Positions 46,101-58,281 of a stretch of DNA of 64,000 bases are shown piece by piece; within the stretch, counting starts at the first letter, position 1, and each line of letters opens with the position of its first letter. The stretch lies in contig JALDNG010000001.1 in the NCBI GenBank assembly GCA_024349245.1, positions 4,082,501-4,146,500 of the forward strand, given 5' to 3'. This DNA is from Neodontobutis hainanensis. Taxonomy: Eukaryota; Chordata; Actinopteri; Gobiiformes; Odontobutidae. Both the position numbers and the translations under genes were made by a program. Below the pieces are notes generated by a model. That model ran no database searches, was not told the DNA's origin, and saw nothing but the letters and a program-made list of their open reading frames with translations.

Positions 46101-48291
46101 TTAAATCTTGGCCTTAAGTGAGGGTAGATGCACTATTAAGTTGGAATATGGCACAGACAACATTTTGAGAGCATTTCTCTTGAGGGGCAGGCAAATTTAA
46201 AACTGATGATAACAAAGCCCTCTTTAAATATTTCTAATATTTCTAATATTTTTAAATCTAATCATTTTCATCAAATTAATAAAATGTTATTTTGGTTTGT
46301 GTTTGTTTCTGGGGTTGGTTTATTTATTGTATGAAGATGTATACAATTTAGGCAGGTGCGGTGTTGTATGTGTTGTATACGTGTTTGATCACCTGTCCTC
46401 AGCTGTTCACACTTGGGGATTGTAGCGGCTGTTGACAGTATTTTTTGTGTGTTCAGACTGCGACAGAGGTGCCCAGATGGAGAGCTGGTGCCTGTAGTGA
46501 TGAGAGACACCATCACCTTCCTCTCTGAACAAGGTAACCAGAGTGGAAATACACAGGTGTCCGAAATAGTAGCAGTAACTATTATATAATGTGATTTACA
46601 AGCTGTGCCTTATGTGTGTGTGCCAGGGTTAGACATGGAAGGGATCTTCAGACGCTCTGCCAACATCACTCTGGTGAAGGAGGTGCAGCTTAGATACAAC
46701 TCTGGTAAAACCTTTCTGTTATAATAGCAGTTTATATCTTGCCGTGTAGTTTGAGTCATCTCTGATGTGTTTAATTCCTCCTTATTCAGGTGAGGCAGTG
46801 AATTTCCGAGAGATTGAAGACGTCCATCTGGCGGCTGTGATTCTGAAGTCTTTCCTCAGAGAGCTGCCCGAGCCACTGCTGACCTTCCAGCTTTACAATG
46901 ACATTGTCAACTTTGGCTGTACGCTTTCATTAATTTCTTGTTTATGAATTAGCGTTGTTTTTAATGTCTATAATGTCAAACAGAATTGTGGTTAGATTTA
47001 TTTGTTGTGTGTGTGTGTGTTTCCCAGCTGTTTCCAGTGAGAGCCAGCTCACAGTGATGAAGACACTGGTGGAGTCACTGCCAGACGAGAACTATGCATC
47101 CCTGAGATACCTCATCACATTCCTGGCACAGGTAAAGAGAGTTCCAGGGGTCACCTCCTCATATTCCTCAAGTATCTTTTTACACTGCCTATTTGTCAGT
47201 GCATATTCCATATGGGTCTTCCTTCACCCATAGGATTCTTTTCTGAGGAAGGGTATGATGTAGCTGAAGATTTATTACAGTGGCACAATACCGTTTAAAT
47301 GCATAACTAATAGGGTTTCATAAACAAGATAAGCATTAGAAAGTGAATGAATCAATTGTAGATGTTGTATATTGCAAAAATGTTATCATTTGAGATATTT
47401 GACTTTCCCCATTTTTTTCTTGTGTAATTACAATGTACAAAGTCTCAGGTGCAACATGCGAAAGTCTGCTACAGCTGTGCGAACAAAGTGCTGTGGATAC
47501 AAACAAGACAGAAGCCTCAGAGTAAAAAAAAAACCTTAGTCACTAAAGTTACTTTCTCCGCTGCAGCCCACAACTTTAGCGGTAGTTAATACAGCTACGT
47601 TTTTTTTTTTTTTTTTTTAAAACCTTGTATTTAACCTGGAAATATGAATCCGCTGTTAAATGATACCAGCCTTGTTCATACCTGAAATAGTTGCTGCTGT
47701 AAACCTGTTCTTGCTGCTCTTATAACAACATTAAAGCTTTATATATATATATATATATATATCCGAACTAAACCAAAATGTGACGTTTGTGTACCGGTAC
47801 ACCCCTAATATGGATGCCCAGCCCTACCCACCCCATCAGAGAGAGGGTTTGTTTTGTGCTCTGATGGTCATGGTGTCAATGCTGTCCAAAAATAATGACC
47901 ATTTTGATTCATCTGACCATACAGTTTTCCACTTTTCTACTGCAGGTTTAATTGAAGTGCAATTGAACCTGCATTGCAAATGTGAAAACTGTATGGCAGG
48001 TAAGCAGGTTTTGCAACATGGATATGCTCCTGCTGATTATGCTGTAATCATTATTATTTTTTTATTGTTGTATAAAATTATATATATTTTTTAAAGTAAA
48101 TTACCTTTTTGTCTGTGTCGCAGGTATCAGCCAACAGCGAAGTGAATAAGATGACCAACAGTAACCTGGCCGTCGTATTTGGACCCAACCTGCTCTGGGG
48201 TCGGGACGCCGCCATGTCACTTAGCGCCATTGGACCGATAAACAACTTCACCAAGATTCTACTGGACCAGCAGCATCTGGTTTTTACTTAA
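40179..48291 (+). CDS. arhgap1: Rho GTPase-activating protein 1 (p50RhoGAP/Cdc42GAP)
   Basis: Coding exons: 40179-40305, 41122-41220, 41444-41531, 41842-41973, 43467-43553, 43812-43910, 44834-44941, 46457-46533, 46627-46704, 46790-46918, 47028-47131 and 48124-48291, giving 431 aa (human 439). Order: acidic N terminus; Sec14-like BCH domain about 60-210 (GRKVIVFNACRMPP, LIYFHHGL, LYIVHPTMFIKTL, KINYVSYLSEL); proline-rich SH3 ligand about 222-238 (QPPTSPPRSPPLP); RhoGAP domain about 245-425. The GAP arginine finger is in EGIFRRSA (R281/R282), and KMTNSNLAVVFGPNLLW is the classic GAP helix. The protein stimulates GTP hydrolysis by Cdc42 and RhoA, and the BCH domain binds Rho and directs it to endomembranes. 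The ATG is the first one in the exon after an in-frame TAG. The 3' UTR is long or uncertain, with AATAAA signals at about 48565, 51331 and 51923. Confidence 0.96.
40374..40525. repeat. Unnamed dispersed repeat, copy B
   Basis: GTGGTGTTCTGTCCTGCAG, AGACGTCCACTGGCTGATCT, GTTGTTCAAAAGCCCAATGC and CACTGCTTTAACCAGAGTCT. See copy A and copy C. It lies in the first intron after the arhgap1 start codon. Confidence 0.75.
40655..40830. repeat. Degenerate tandem repeat (TTCAAATCCANCTAAAACCT units)
   Basis: About seven loose copies of a 22-28 bp unit, e.g. TTCAAATCCATCTAAAACCT and TTCAAATCTACTTAAAACTT. It sits inside a longer dispersed repeat that ends AATGTTTGGACACCTCTGCT. Confidence 0.75.
41688..41803. 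mobile_element. Penelope-like terminal fragment, arhgap1 intron
   Basis: AGAAAAGGTTAAAGCAAAAC, CACCTTGAAAACAAACTGCT and AGATGACCTGGATGACCGAG form two facing copies of the same terminal words, as in an inverted terminal structure. Confidence 0.7.
42621..42645. repeat. Perfect 12-bp palindrome with 1-nt centre
   Basis: ATATAATCTACA and TGTAGATTATAT face each other across one A. A second CTACAT/ATGTAG palindrome lies 60 bp further right. Intron of arhgap1. Confidence 0.8.
45011..45290 (-). mobile_element. L2-type LINE reverse-transcriptase fragment, arhgap1 intron
   Basis: The minus strand reads SKLDYCNALLAGLPACTTKP, then a FQNTAA-x-VVF-x-EPKRAHITPL-type block and LHWLLL. This is the well-known thumb-region signature of L2/CR1-group LINEs (LDYCN-x-LLAGLP ... 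LHWLP). Only about 60 codons remain. Confidence 0.8.
47737..47762. repeat. (TA)n microsatellite
   Basis: Thirteen uninterrupted dinucleotides in the last arhgap1 intron. Confidence 0.95.
47840..48000. mobile_element. Tc1-type remnant with an 80-bp palindrome
   Basis: Includes ATTCATCTGACCATACAG, a phrase typical of Tc1-like elements, leading into an imperfect palindrome at 47917-47996 (CCATACAGTTTTCC ... GAAAACTGTATGG) with about 80% arm identity around AATTGAAGTGCAATT. Probably a rearranged transposon end. Last arhgap1 intron. Confidence 0.5.
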
Positions 48292-49649
48292 AACCCCGCC
48301 TCCTCCGCTCTTCTCTCATGAGCACATCATTAGCATTGATGGCATTGAGCTTCATTGACCTCACTTTAGTCAGTCCAATTTAATTAACATTCGTACAATT
48401 ATGCACCAAGTTCTGTCAATGTCTACTCTACAATTCGCGTCAAAGGGCTGTCTTATTTCAGGCCAACTTCAGCCATGTCAGACACTAAAAAGGAAAATGA
48501 CCAAGTTTTAAAGCACAAACAATATCCATTCACCATGTATGTATTTGTAATCTAACAGTGATACAAATAAATAGTTTTCCTTTTGCTGTAGCATATCTTT
48601 ATATGCTTATTGTTGGAAAAATAGTGAACAGTCTGGAGTGCAAGTTAGAAGTGGAAACATGGCATTTTACACATCTCTTTATCAGGGGCAGTAGGAGATT
48701 ACACTACACTCATAAATATACTCTGCTGATGTATACATATCATGAGAATATCTAGAAATATATCATTATCATTTAAACACATCTATGAGCATTCCATTTT
48801 TGCATGTGGTACCCTCGAGACAGATGGATTTCTACTGTAGATGTTCCTAGTCCTTCCTGTCTGTAGTGTGCTTTTGTAGTCCGTGTTTGCTCCATGGTGC
48901 CAAAACGACATCCAAAAGACAGAAAAGATGGAGTGTAATGTATATTTCTGTAAATGTGAGAGCTGGAGTTAATCTAAGTCTCAGGTTAAATCGAGGTAAG
49001 AGGAGCGTGGTACCAAACGTCTCAGACAAACTGTTCAGTTAGAGCGACTGTTTGGATAAATGCTAGTGGTGTCAAGAGGTGTGCTTTGATTGGTCACTAG
49101 CTCTTAAAAGTGTTTGTGTGTGTGCATGTTTATGTGGCTCTTTTTCACTAGATCTGACATAATTCTGAAATCTTCAGCATGGTTATGGTAGTTGTAATTT
49201 AATTTTCTACTGGTGTGTGATAGAGACAGTTTAGCACAGTTCTCTTATATAACTTAATTGGTGGATAATTTTCTTGAAATGCAGGTCAAGTCAGTAAACA
49301 GGAGGGCTATAATGGTAACAAATGGTCATCTTTATATATTAAGCATGAGTTCTCCTCAGTTCATTTGCACGTTGTGCCACTAATGGAATTTGTCTTCCAA
49401 GTAACATCATTTAGCAAAATACCTATACTTCTCGTTACTACTTCTAATGGAATTTATGATAAAATGAAAAAAAGATTAGAAAATGTTTACAATCCTCAAT
49501 AACTCCATGTATGTATAAAATTTAGAGTTATCTTTTTTTGATGAGATCATTTAAAAAAAAAAAGTTTTATAAAAAGTGTATTTTTTTTTTTTTATTAGCT
49601 CCCCAGAATTTATCCAATCAGTTTGTTAAATTTATTTGGCATTTTTTGA

Positions 49650-49770
49650 TTTCAAACGTTCACAGACTGCTCTTTTTTTGTTCAAAACCCCAATGCAAGG
49701 GATGGTCCATGTTGTTCAGTATAGCAGCCATCCTGTTGCTCTATTACTTCAACCAGAGTAATGAAAAATA
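49650..49770. repeat. Unnamed dispersed repeat, copy C
   Basis: CACAGACTGCTCTTTTTTTG, TTCAAAACCCCAATGCAAGG, GATGGTCCATGTTGTTCAGT and CTTCAACCAGAGTAATGA correspond to the second half of copy B at 40374. Confidence 0.7.
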
Positions 49771-52378
49771 TTAAATTCCTTCAGATAATGAAGTACTATC
49801 ACAATTTGTTTCAACCTTTATGTTGTTTATGTGGTGAAGATATGGAAGCTCAATATATGAAATCATTTTTACAGTTACACTTTTTGGTGCAACTAAAAAA
49901 TGTTAGTTTAAGGCCTAAGTTTTTCATTTTTCAAAAATAATATGGCATTGGGAATTTTCCATCAGCCCAAAATAAGGCCTGCTATGATCACAAATAAAAA
50001 AAAATTATAAATAAAATTCTTATCTAAAAATGATAACTCCAAATTATGTGCACATGCTGGTTATGTGGACATTAAAACAAATTGAATATGGAATGAACCT
50101 ATAGTCCAGGAGCCCATAGAAGCTACACACTTTAAATGCTGTTGGCGAAAATACACAAACATAAAAAGGACAACTGTTCTGTTATAAAATGCGTGTCTTT
50201 TCTGGACATGGCCTTTTTAAAAAAATAAATAAATAAATTTTACGCTAATAAAAATCTATTTATCCGATTTGACTCAAAGATTTGTTCCTGCTTGAGCTGA
50301 CAATTACTTTTTAACATTTTGCTCGTATGGAAACAGATTTGTGCCAAATAACACTATTGTTTGCCTTTTCAAAGTTGGCTAAATCTCAATCTCCATAAAT
50401 CATTTGGCTCCACAGAATCCATTATCACGTTTTGTTTTATTTTAGACTTGGGCTGTGCAATCACGACTATTATCTTATTAGGACAGTCATTTTAATCTGT
50501 CAATTAAATACAATTTCTGATATTTTTTGGTGATGTTTGTTTCATATGTGTTTTCCACTATCTTTCCTCAAACTTCCAACATAGCACTGTTATGAAGTGA
50601 CTTTAGATTGAAGCAGCAAACCCTACACCGAGTGACCCTTGACCTGAATATTTGTATCCTTTTGCTGTTATTGCTTGACATCTGTAGTTAAATCAGTTAA
50701 TACTTAACGAGTTCTATTGAAACGCATCTAGATAAATCATTAATCAACTAATACTTGGGGTAGTTACTGTAAACAAATTACATTTTGAGTAAAAAAAAAA
50801 AAAAAAGGTGCTGTTTTTACAACCCCAAGACATCTATAAAAAATCCAAACGGAATGAGCCTAATAAAAAGCTGACAAAAACATAGTGAGTTTTGCTTCCC
50901 CCAAAACTCCCAGAGCACAAACGTAGAGCATGAGCGGGTCAAATGCCTTTTTAGAATTTAGTCTGACAGCATCCTCTAGTGTGTTTCAGGAGTACTGCAG
51001 TTTAAAATGTCAATAGCGAAGGTGAACAAAGCCTTTTTGCTAACGGACAAAACTAAATTGATAGTTTTCGGCAAACTACAAGCATGAACACACCCTAAAT
51101 GTTGACATGTTGATCTGTTCATAAATGTTTTTGTAATGTTTGTGACTGAGAACGAAACCTTGACTGAAAGAGCTTCTGTCGTCAGTACATGTGATGAGTG
51201 CAGTGTGTGTTGATATGTCGGTACCTTCTACCAAACTGTGCTTTTGTTTGTGTGTTTTGTTCTGTATTGAGGCGGTAATTTGATAAAAGATAAATAAGAA
51301 ATGTTTCTTGTCGTGGTCGTATGCGCCCGCTAATAAAAGTGCCATTGTGCCGCTCTGCCATAGATTAAACCGGAGGTGCTTTTAACCGAGCTGCAGGTTT
51401 ACATTAGCAGAGCAACCATAGACATATTATTGGCAAATAATATAATCTATGGGATTCATACAATACATAATTCATATTACATACTTAGATTATTTAATAC
51501 CACAGCTGAAAATGACAATCACTGATAGCAGAACCCATGACTCTTATCAAGGTTTAGCTTTTTCAGAAAAATATCCATCTTTGGTTATTTAAAACATATG
51601 TTATGTTTTGCTAAGATCATAAATCTAATAAAACAGAACTGTGCTTTATTTTATTGCCATGATGCCAACCAAGTATGACATCTCTGCTAATGGATTACAG
51701 CTCTGACTAATCTATGGCTCGTTGTACTGTAGCCGTTGTCATAGTGACAGTCAAACATTTCTTCGCGTGGGAAATTATTGGGATTTTAGATTCTTGGAGT
51801 TATTGATATTTAGTGATCTTATTTTTTTAAACTTTTTTTTCATCCTTTTACTTTTGATATAATGTGGACTGTAGTCTTGTATGTATTGGATATTATTGTG
51901 TATTGTAATTATGAATGCAGCCAATAAAAAAGGTATTTCAAAACAAAAGTTTCCTTTCACTTTTGTTTCATTCAGTAACAGTCTTAACACAACAAGACCT
52001 TCGAGAAAGAAAAGAACAGGTGAAGTATCCATTTTGGACAGCACATGTAATAGATGTTACATTCAAAAGATTCACTAATAGTCCAAGAGTACCAAATTTC
52101 GGGTATCTGGGTCCAAACCAGCCTGCCATAGGGTATAATCTATGGGATGAATGGAAAGAGTAAAAATGACAAGACAAACTAATTTTTGTTTGGCCACTGG
52201 GAGTTGCACTTTTAGTCAGTAGGGGACCAGCAGATGGTTTTATGTTGTTAAAATGATCCTCTGTGGCACCCTCATTACCCAAATGTTACAGTGCTTAAGG
52301 AATGTACTATTCAGTGCCACAATTAAACTCATTTTGAACAACTAAGATTAGTTTGACAACCCGAAATAGTCCGTTATA

Positions 52379-53334
52379 CAGTTTTGCTCATAAGTTTATC
52401 TTGGCAGAATTTATGATTTTTATTTTGGCCATTTTTTTAGAGAATTTGAATGATAAACTCAAAAGACTTTTTCACTAATTAGTGGTTGGATGAAGCCATT
52501 TATTATCAAATAATTGTGTTTATTCTTTTTAAATCATAATGACAACATAAAATACACAAATTACCCTGATCAAAGTTTTGGCGATTTTGGCCTGATGCTC
52601 ACACGTTACACAAACAGGTTTGAATGGCTGCTAAAGGTAACCACCCTCACCTGTGATCTGTTTGGTTGTAATCAGTGTGTGTATAAAAGGTCAGTGAGTT
52701 TCTGAACTCCTGACAGACCCTTGAATCGCTCACCCAGTGCTGCACTGACGTTTATGTCTGAGTCATGGGGAAAGCAAAAGAATTGTCAAAGGATCTGTGG
52801 GAAAAGGTATTTGAATTGTATAAAATATGAAAGGGATATAAAAAGGTTTCAAGTAATTGAGAATGCCAGTGACTGATTGCAGAAATTTTAGCAACACCAG
52901 CCAGGAAAATTATTTGGGATGCAAAGAAAAAAACACAAATAACTTCAGCTGAAATACAGGACTCTCTGAAAAAAGTGGTGTGGTTGTGTCAAGATGCATA
53001 ATAAGGAGGCACTTGAAGAAAAATGGGCTGCATGGTCAAGACGCCAGAAGAAAGCCAAGAAAGCATCCCGCTTACAATAGGCCAAACAGCACATAGACTG
53101 GCCTCAAAATTTCTGGAACAAAGTCATTTGAAGTGATGAGACCAACATTTGACTTTTTGGCCACAACCATAAATGTTACAGTTGGAGAGGAGTCAATGTT
53201 TATTTAACAATAAATGGCTTCATCAAACCACTAACTCTGAGTGAAAAATATTTTTTTGTGTTATCATTCATATTCTCTGAAAAATGTCAAAAATAAATTT
53301 ACCAATTCTGCCAGGGATTTGTGATCCACAACTG
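52379..53334 (+). mobile_element. Tc1-like transposon, internally deleted, with TA target duplication
   Basis: The 956-bp element starts CAGTTTTGCTCATAAG and ends CACAACTG, flanked by TA on both sides. The ends are inverted repeats of about 80 bp (left TTGGCAGAATTTATGATTTT, right AATTCTGCCAGGGATTTGTG in reverse). A decayed transposase starts at ATG 52765 (MGKAKELSKDLWEKVFELY) and hits a stop soon after. Further pieces (TQITSAEIQDSLKK, a HIDWPQNFWNKV-type block) are readable in shifting frames, and most of the catalytic core is deleted. Full elements of this class are about 1.6 kb. It cannot move by itself. Confidence 0.88.
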
Positions 53335-56300
53335 TAAATACAAATACAAAAATCCTTTAAAACCAGCAGAGACGGTTCATTTGTCTGACTGTGGAGCTGG
53401 GGTTAAAGTGGGTCTGGTCAGATGCAGGGATGGGCCGAGCAGAGGGACAACTTGTGAATTGCAAAGATCAAAATAGCTGATTATGTAAACAGACAGAGGA
53501 CAGAAGCTCAGTGTTTTGTTACACCGAGGCTGTTACATATCTGTTGAGATGGGTTTAAGATATACCAGTGTGGGTCGAATAAAAGGAAAAGGATGAGGGG
53601 ACCTTGAGTTCATAACGTTAATACATTATGGCATAAAGACTTAGTGTGAACAGACCCTTGATCTGACCTTCTGTTGAGAAGGTTGATCGTGATTTGTAGG
53701 AAAATGTCTCAAAGCAAGACAAAAAAAAAACAAAACAACTGAATTTACTACAACTGCAGAGACTCGTTCATTATTAGTTTAATTCATTAGTTTAAGTCAT
53801 TTAATGTTTTGTGTTCTAGTGGTAGATGTTGAATGCTAAAATGGATTATTATGACCTTTTTATGATTTTAGCAGTGATGATAATGTTTCATGTTTAAACA
53901 CGGTTTTATCATAAATTCCAACTGTTTCAGAATGTTAATGCCGTTTTCAATAAAAATATTTTATATTAATTGAATTGTGTTAAACAGGACATGATACTGT
54001 GTAACAATAGATGCTTTTCTCCAAAAACAATAGTAAATCTTAAAAAACACACTCTCCCTGCTCTCTAAAATGTTTATTAAAAATTAATCATACATTTGTT
54101 AATGTGACATAGACATATAGACACTTCCTATGAGGGAATTCCTGGTCTGGGTCTGTTCTGATCCGGACCATACTGTGAAGGCCTAAGATATGAACAGTAT
54201 GTAAGGGTTACTAATGTAACTATTGTCAGCCTTGATCTTGAATCCTGGATCATGGTTACCTCCCTGGCCTCTCACTAATGGACTGTTTTTGGGCATGTGT
54301 CCGCGGACCACCTGCTGCTTTCACAGCCTTGGAGAATCTGCAGACTCAACAGTGTGCTCGGGCCAATGGCCAATGACCGCACCATGATCTGATACCTGTG
54401 GGCACAGCTCTGAGAGGTAAGGGCAAGAGTGAATATAAAAAGAAATTTACACTAAAATTGCAAATGTTACTTAGCTACCTAGTATGCATAACATTTATAG
54501 GCCACTATGGAATTGATCAAATAATTATGTATAATATAATGAAAGCAAACAAGCTGTCCCTCAAACCTAAAACAATAAAAAAATTAAGCAAATGCTTTAA
54601 AAATAAAAATTTTGTATGTGCTACACACATAGGCATCACTATCTGTCTCAGCGCCCTGAGGGATAGCCTGCAAACCTGCTCCTTTTACCACTCATCTCTG
54701 AAAAGTATCCTTTGGAGTGACTTCTACTCTCCATGCTCAAGCTAGACTTTAGATGCAGAAACAAGAACACTCTACATCTGGTGTGGGGAAGAATGTCCTG
54801 ACCTGTCCCTCTCAAGATGGCAGGGCTGCATGCTTCCATCTGGCTCCAGGCGACTGAGCTTGCCTGAGATCTTTGTGGTGAATCTAACTCTCATGTGCTC
54901 AATAGAAAACCACCTTAACATACATACTGTATAACAGACTGTTAGATGTACTGAAACAACAAATTGTAATATTCATAAACTTTGTACTTTGTGGGACCAA
55001 AAAAAAACATAAACCAATCATAGACACTTGGTGAGCGTTATCCCCTGTGGCTTTTCAATCACTGTTACTGTGTGTTCCAGTTGCAGCACATGCGTAGACA
55101 GTGTGCTTATGTAGCTCTGGTGCTATCCTGGCTTTCATTCATTTTTCATTTTTGCTCCACCGGTGTTCTGGATTAACCTGTGACCATGTCTTCTTGTGAG
55201 ATTTGTTTACATTTTGCCTTATTATGTCCAGATGTCTTTAATGTAGGGCTGTGAATTGATTTTAATTAATTGATAAAAAGTGAATGAATTAATTGTAGGT
55301 CTGGCTGTAAATAATCGTGATTAATCTTGTCAACTTTTAATAAACACAGACTCAGAAAGTAATTAACTTTCTTTTGAATCATTTAATTTTGCAGTACTTT
55401 TGTATAACTTTTGTATAGCATGTAAATTGTGACACGCAGAAGATACATAGATTTACATAGAAAATATCAATTAGGATGTTCAAACAGACTTTAAAACTAA
55501 GCCCAGTCTATGAAAGCAAACATTATTTTACAAATAACATGGTAAAAGGTGTGCATTTATGTTGCTTTTTTGTAGCCTTCTTCAACCACCACCAAACTCG
55601 CCGATTCTACACAAACAGCATAGGACTCGTGTCAAGTCGTGCAACGTCATTGTGAAAAAAGATACTTGCCCAGTTGAAAACAATGAATGACACCCTTGCT
55701 AACTGGTGACAATCACAACTTGACATTGGATGTTTCTTTTCTGTAAGACACCTATGTTTTTATTCAACACGTGGATAACATAAACAAAATAATTGTATAA
55801 ATGTTTTACTGATGTGTGGTGCATTCAAAAGCAATAATACATGCATTTTTTTCCTGAAAGACATTAATGAGGGCAGAATTGTCACACAGATGATGATGAC
55901 AGTCAATCTCAGTTTTTTGATTGTGTGGGCACTCACAGTGTTTAATGTCACTTTTCACAGTATTCACACTTTGGAATTAAGATAAGATTGGTAGGAAACT
56001 ATATTCTAGTAAGAATATTTCTGCCTTCCGGGACAAAATAAGGGTGTAAAATTTACAAACAAAGGAGGCTTGCACTCAATTAACCTACCTTTATTGATGA
56101 GTACGCACTGCATATATTTTTCCTTTTCCTTCAATTTTTCTCAGCAGTATTTTTATTGAGCACAAGTGGTATGTGTATATGTTTTAATGTGGCCCTTGGG
56201 GAAAAGTAATTGCCCACACCTGTCATAGTAGGTGGAAAAGTGCTATATAAAATCCATGCCATTGTTCCATTTACCATAAAATACCTTCAAGGACTTTTTG

Positions 56301-57834
56301 AGCAGTCTCTATAAAATAATATAAAAATATCAAAGCATAAAAGGAAAAGGATGGAGCCGACTCAAACAAAGGAAATACAAAATTACTTTTGATTTCCCTC
56401 AAAATTCCACTTCAAAGAGCCGCTGTATAATAATAAAAATCTTGCCTCATGTTTTATTGTGTACATATACTAAAATTGTGGCCCCATAGGATGGGCAATT
56501 GTTTTACTTGGCCAGGAGGTAAAGGCAAGGCCAACACCTGGCAAAACTTCACAAGAAGAAGCCAATATCCTTTTATTGGCCTCCACTGTGCAAAGGAAAA
56601 AAAACACAAATGCCATTTCCCTGAGATACCATTGGCCTGGCATGGAAAAAAATATCAGGAAAGAGTGAGTCATCATTTTACCTAATGCAATTTGATGTTT
56701 AAGCTCTACCTTGACAAACTGGCTTTCTATTGATTGCTGTATGTCTCAAGATATCTTGAATGTCAGGCCAAATGGAACAATTTAAAAATAAAGAAGGCCT
56801 GCATCCCCTTTGAGGTGACAGGATTGAAATAGCTGTCAACCAGCACACACATCTTCATGCTTTTTTAAGTATATATATTTTTTCTTTAGGTAACTGACCA
56901 GGTTTTAACGTAGTTTTAAGTTCTTGCTGGTGCTATCATTAAATATTAATGAAAGTCAATACTTTAATGTTTTTGAAGGGCTTTCTATAGAAAATAGAAA
57001 CACTTGGCATTGTGTTAAAAATGTTTATGTATATTAGTAGTTATTGTGTTTAATTGGCCGTCGCACTGTTTCCATCCAATTGTTTTATGAAATTATTTAA
57101 AACAATAACAGGGCATTTAAAACAGCCAAGCAGGCAACACACCAAAAGAAGCATGTTAACAGTTTTGAGTGTGTAGTCAGACACAAGTATGTGGGACTGA
57201 ACATCAGTGGGAAAGTCCTCCGCAGAAAATCTTTATCAATACAGATCCCTGTATTCTGTGTCCTTTTAGATCATCGGTTGTCCCGATTAGCCACGCTGGC
57301 CCCCTGCATGCAGCTCATTTCCACTTGTCTTCAGTTCAATTTGTCCTCTACAGTATTCACCCGACTTTAATAATAAAAAATAAAAAAGGCATAAAAGGTG
57401 TCAGTTTATTTACCATGTCAAAACTATGATTTTATAGGCCTTTGTAAGTGCTGTATCTTCCACATATTGTTGTGTGTGTGTTATGTTTTGTGTGTAAAAA
57501 AATACAAATAAAAAGAAATCCTTAAATAATTCAAATGACCCAACATATTTATAAAGAAGAGTCAAGAGTCCTCAGTTAACAGGGGTGTAGGTCTAGATTG
57601 AGACTGCACACCAATATGAAGCCTAACTACTTTATATTTGTATATGTTTGTTAGGCTATAGTTAGGCCTCATTTGATAAACACTGATATTTTTAACTGGG
57701 TCAATTATTTTCTTTCACAAGATATGGTTAGCAAATCCATAAATACTACATACTATTGACAGTCAAATGCTGTTTTTGTTGAAACTACTAGAGACAATAG
57801 CGGACGAGATTATCATTAAACACATCTGGACACC

Positions 57835-57960
57835 ATCCATCTTCTACCGCATATCAGGGGCCGGGTCAGCAGCAGTCTAAACGGTGATGCCCAGACTTCC
57901 CTCTCCTCAGACACTTCCTCCAGCTCTTCCGGGGGGATACCGAGGCCAAGGGTAACCCAG
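57835..57960 (+). repeat. Dispersed fish repeat fragment (CATCCATCTTCTACCGCATA type)
   Basis: CCATCCATCTTCTACCGC, GGGGCCGGGTCAGCAGCAGT, GATGCCCAGACTTCCCTCTC and CCTCCAGCTCTTCCGGGGGG are phrases of a very common fish retroelement-derived repeat. Only about 120 bp are present. Confidence 0.7.
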
Positions 57961-58149
57961 TTTAGCTGAGAAATTTGTGTAGAATATCTACATCTTTTTT
58001 ATCTAATTTATCACAAATACAATGGTGAAAATTGTATACTGGTTGAGTTGCTTTAAACGTGATATTTTTGGCATTCACAGTTTTATTTCTGCAGCATGTG
58101 TCTTTTCCCACAGCAGTGTTTTATCAGTGATACAGTGCTGATGGAAGGG

Positions 58150-58203
58150 TATAAAAAGAGTGAGAAGGACCAGAGCTCCACAGTAACCTGCACAGATTCA
58201 GAG
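58150..58203 (+). promoter_or_regulatory. TATA box and untranslated first exon of the Ly6-like gene
   Basis: TATAAAA at 58150-58156 predicts a start near 58180. A short 5' exon would end at 58203 (CAGAG before GTAAGTC), and the next exon begins after TTTGACAG at 58273. A TATA-driven start fits a tissue-specific secreted protein gene. Confidence 0.65.
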
Positions 58204-58281
58204 GTAAGTCTACTTTGAACTCAGATCTAAGTATGATGAAAACAACTGTCATGTTGTGTGACTGTTTGACAGAGAGCTGAA

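Larger units (their letters stand above)
48292..58140. other. arhgap1-Ly6 gene-poor region
   Basis: Begins with the arhgap1 3' UTR (extent unknown), then repeat copy C (49650), AT-rich sequence, a Tc1-like element (52379-53334), unremarkable sequence to 56.3 kb, a CpG-poor low-repeat block (56440-57300, see findings) and a short dispersed repeat at 57835-57960. Open frames here are short, without family signatures or splice context. Confidence 0.55.

Noticed and set aside
54398..54745. 115-codon open frame in the gene-poor region
   Set aside because: K/N/I/L-rich composition expected from AT-rich DNA, with no motif and no splice signals.
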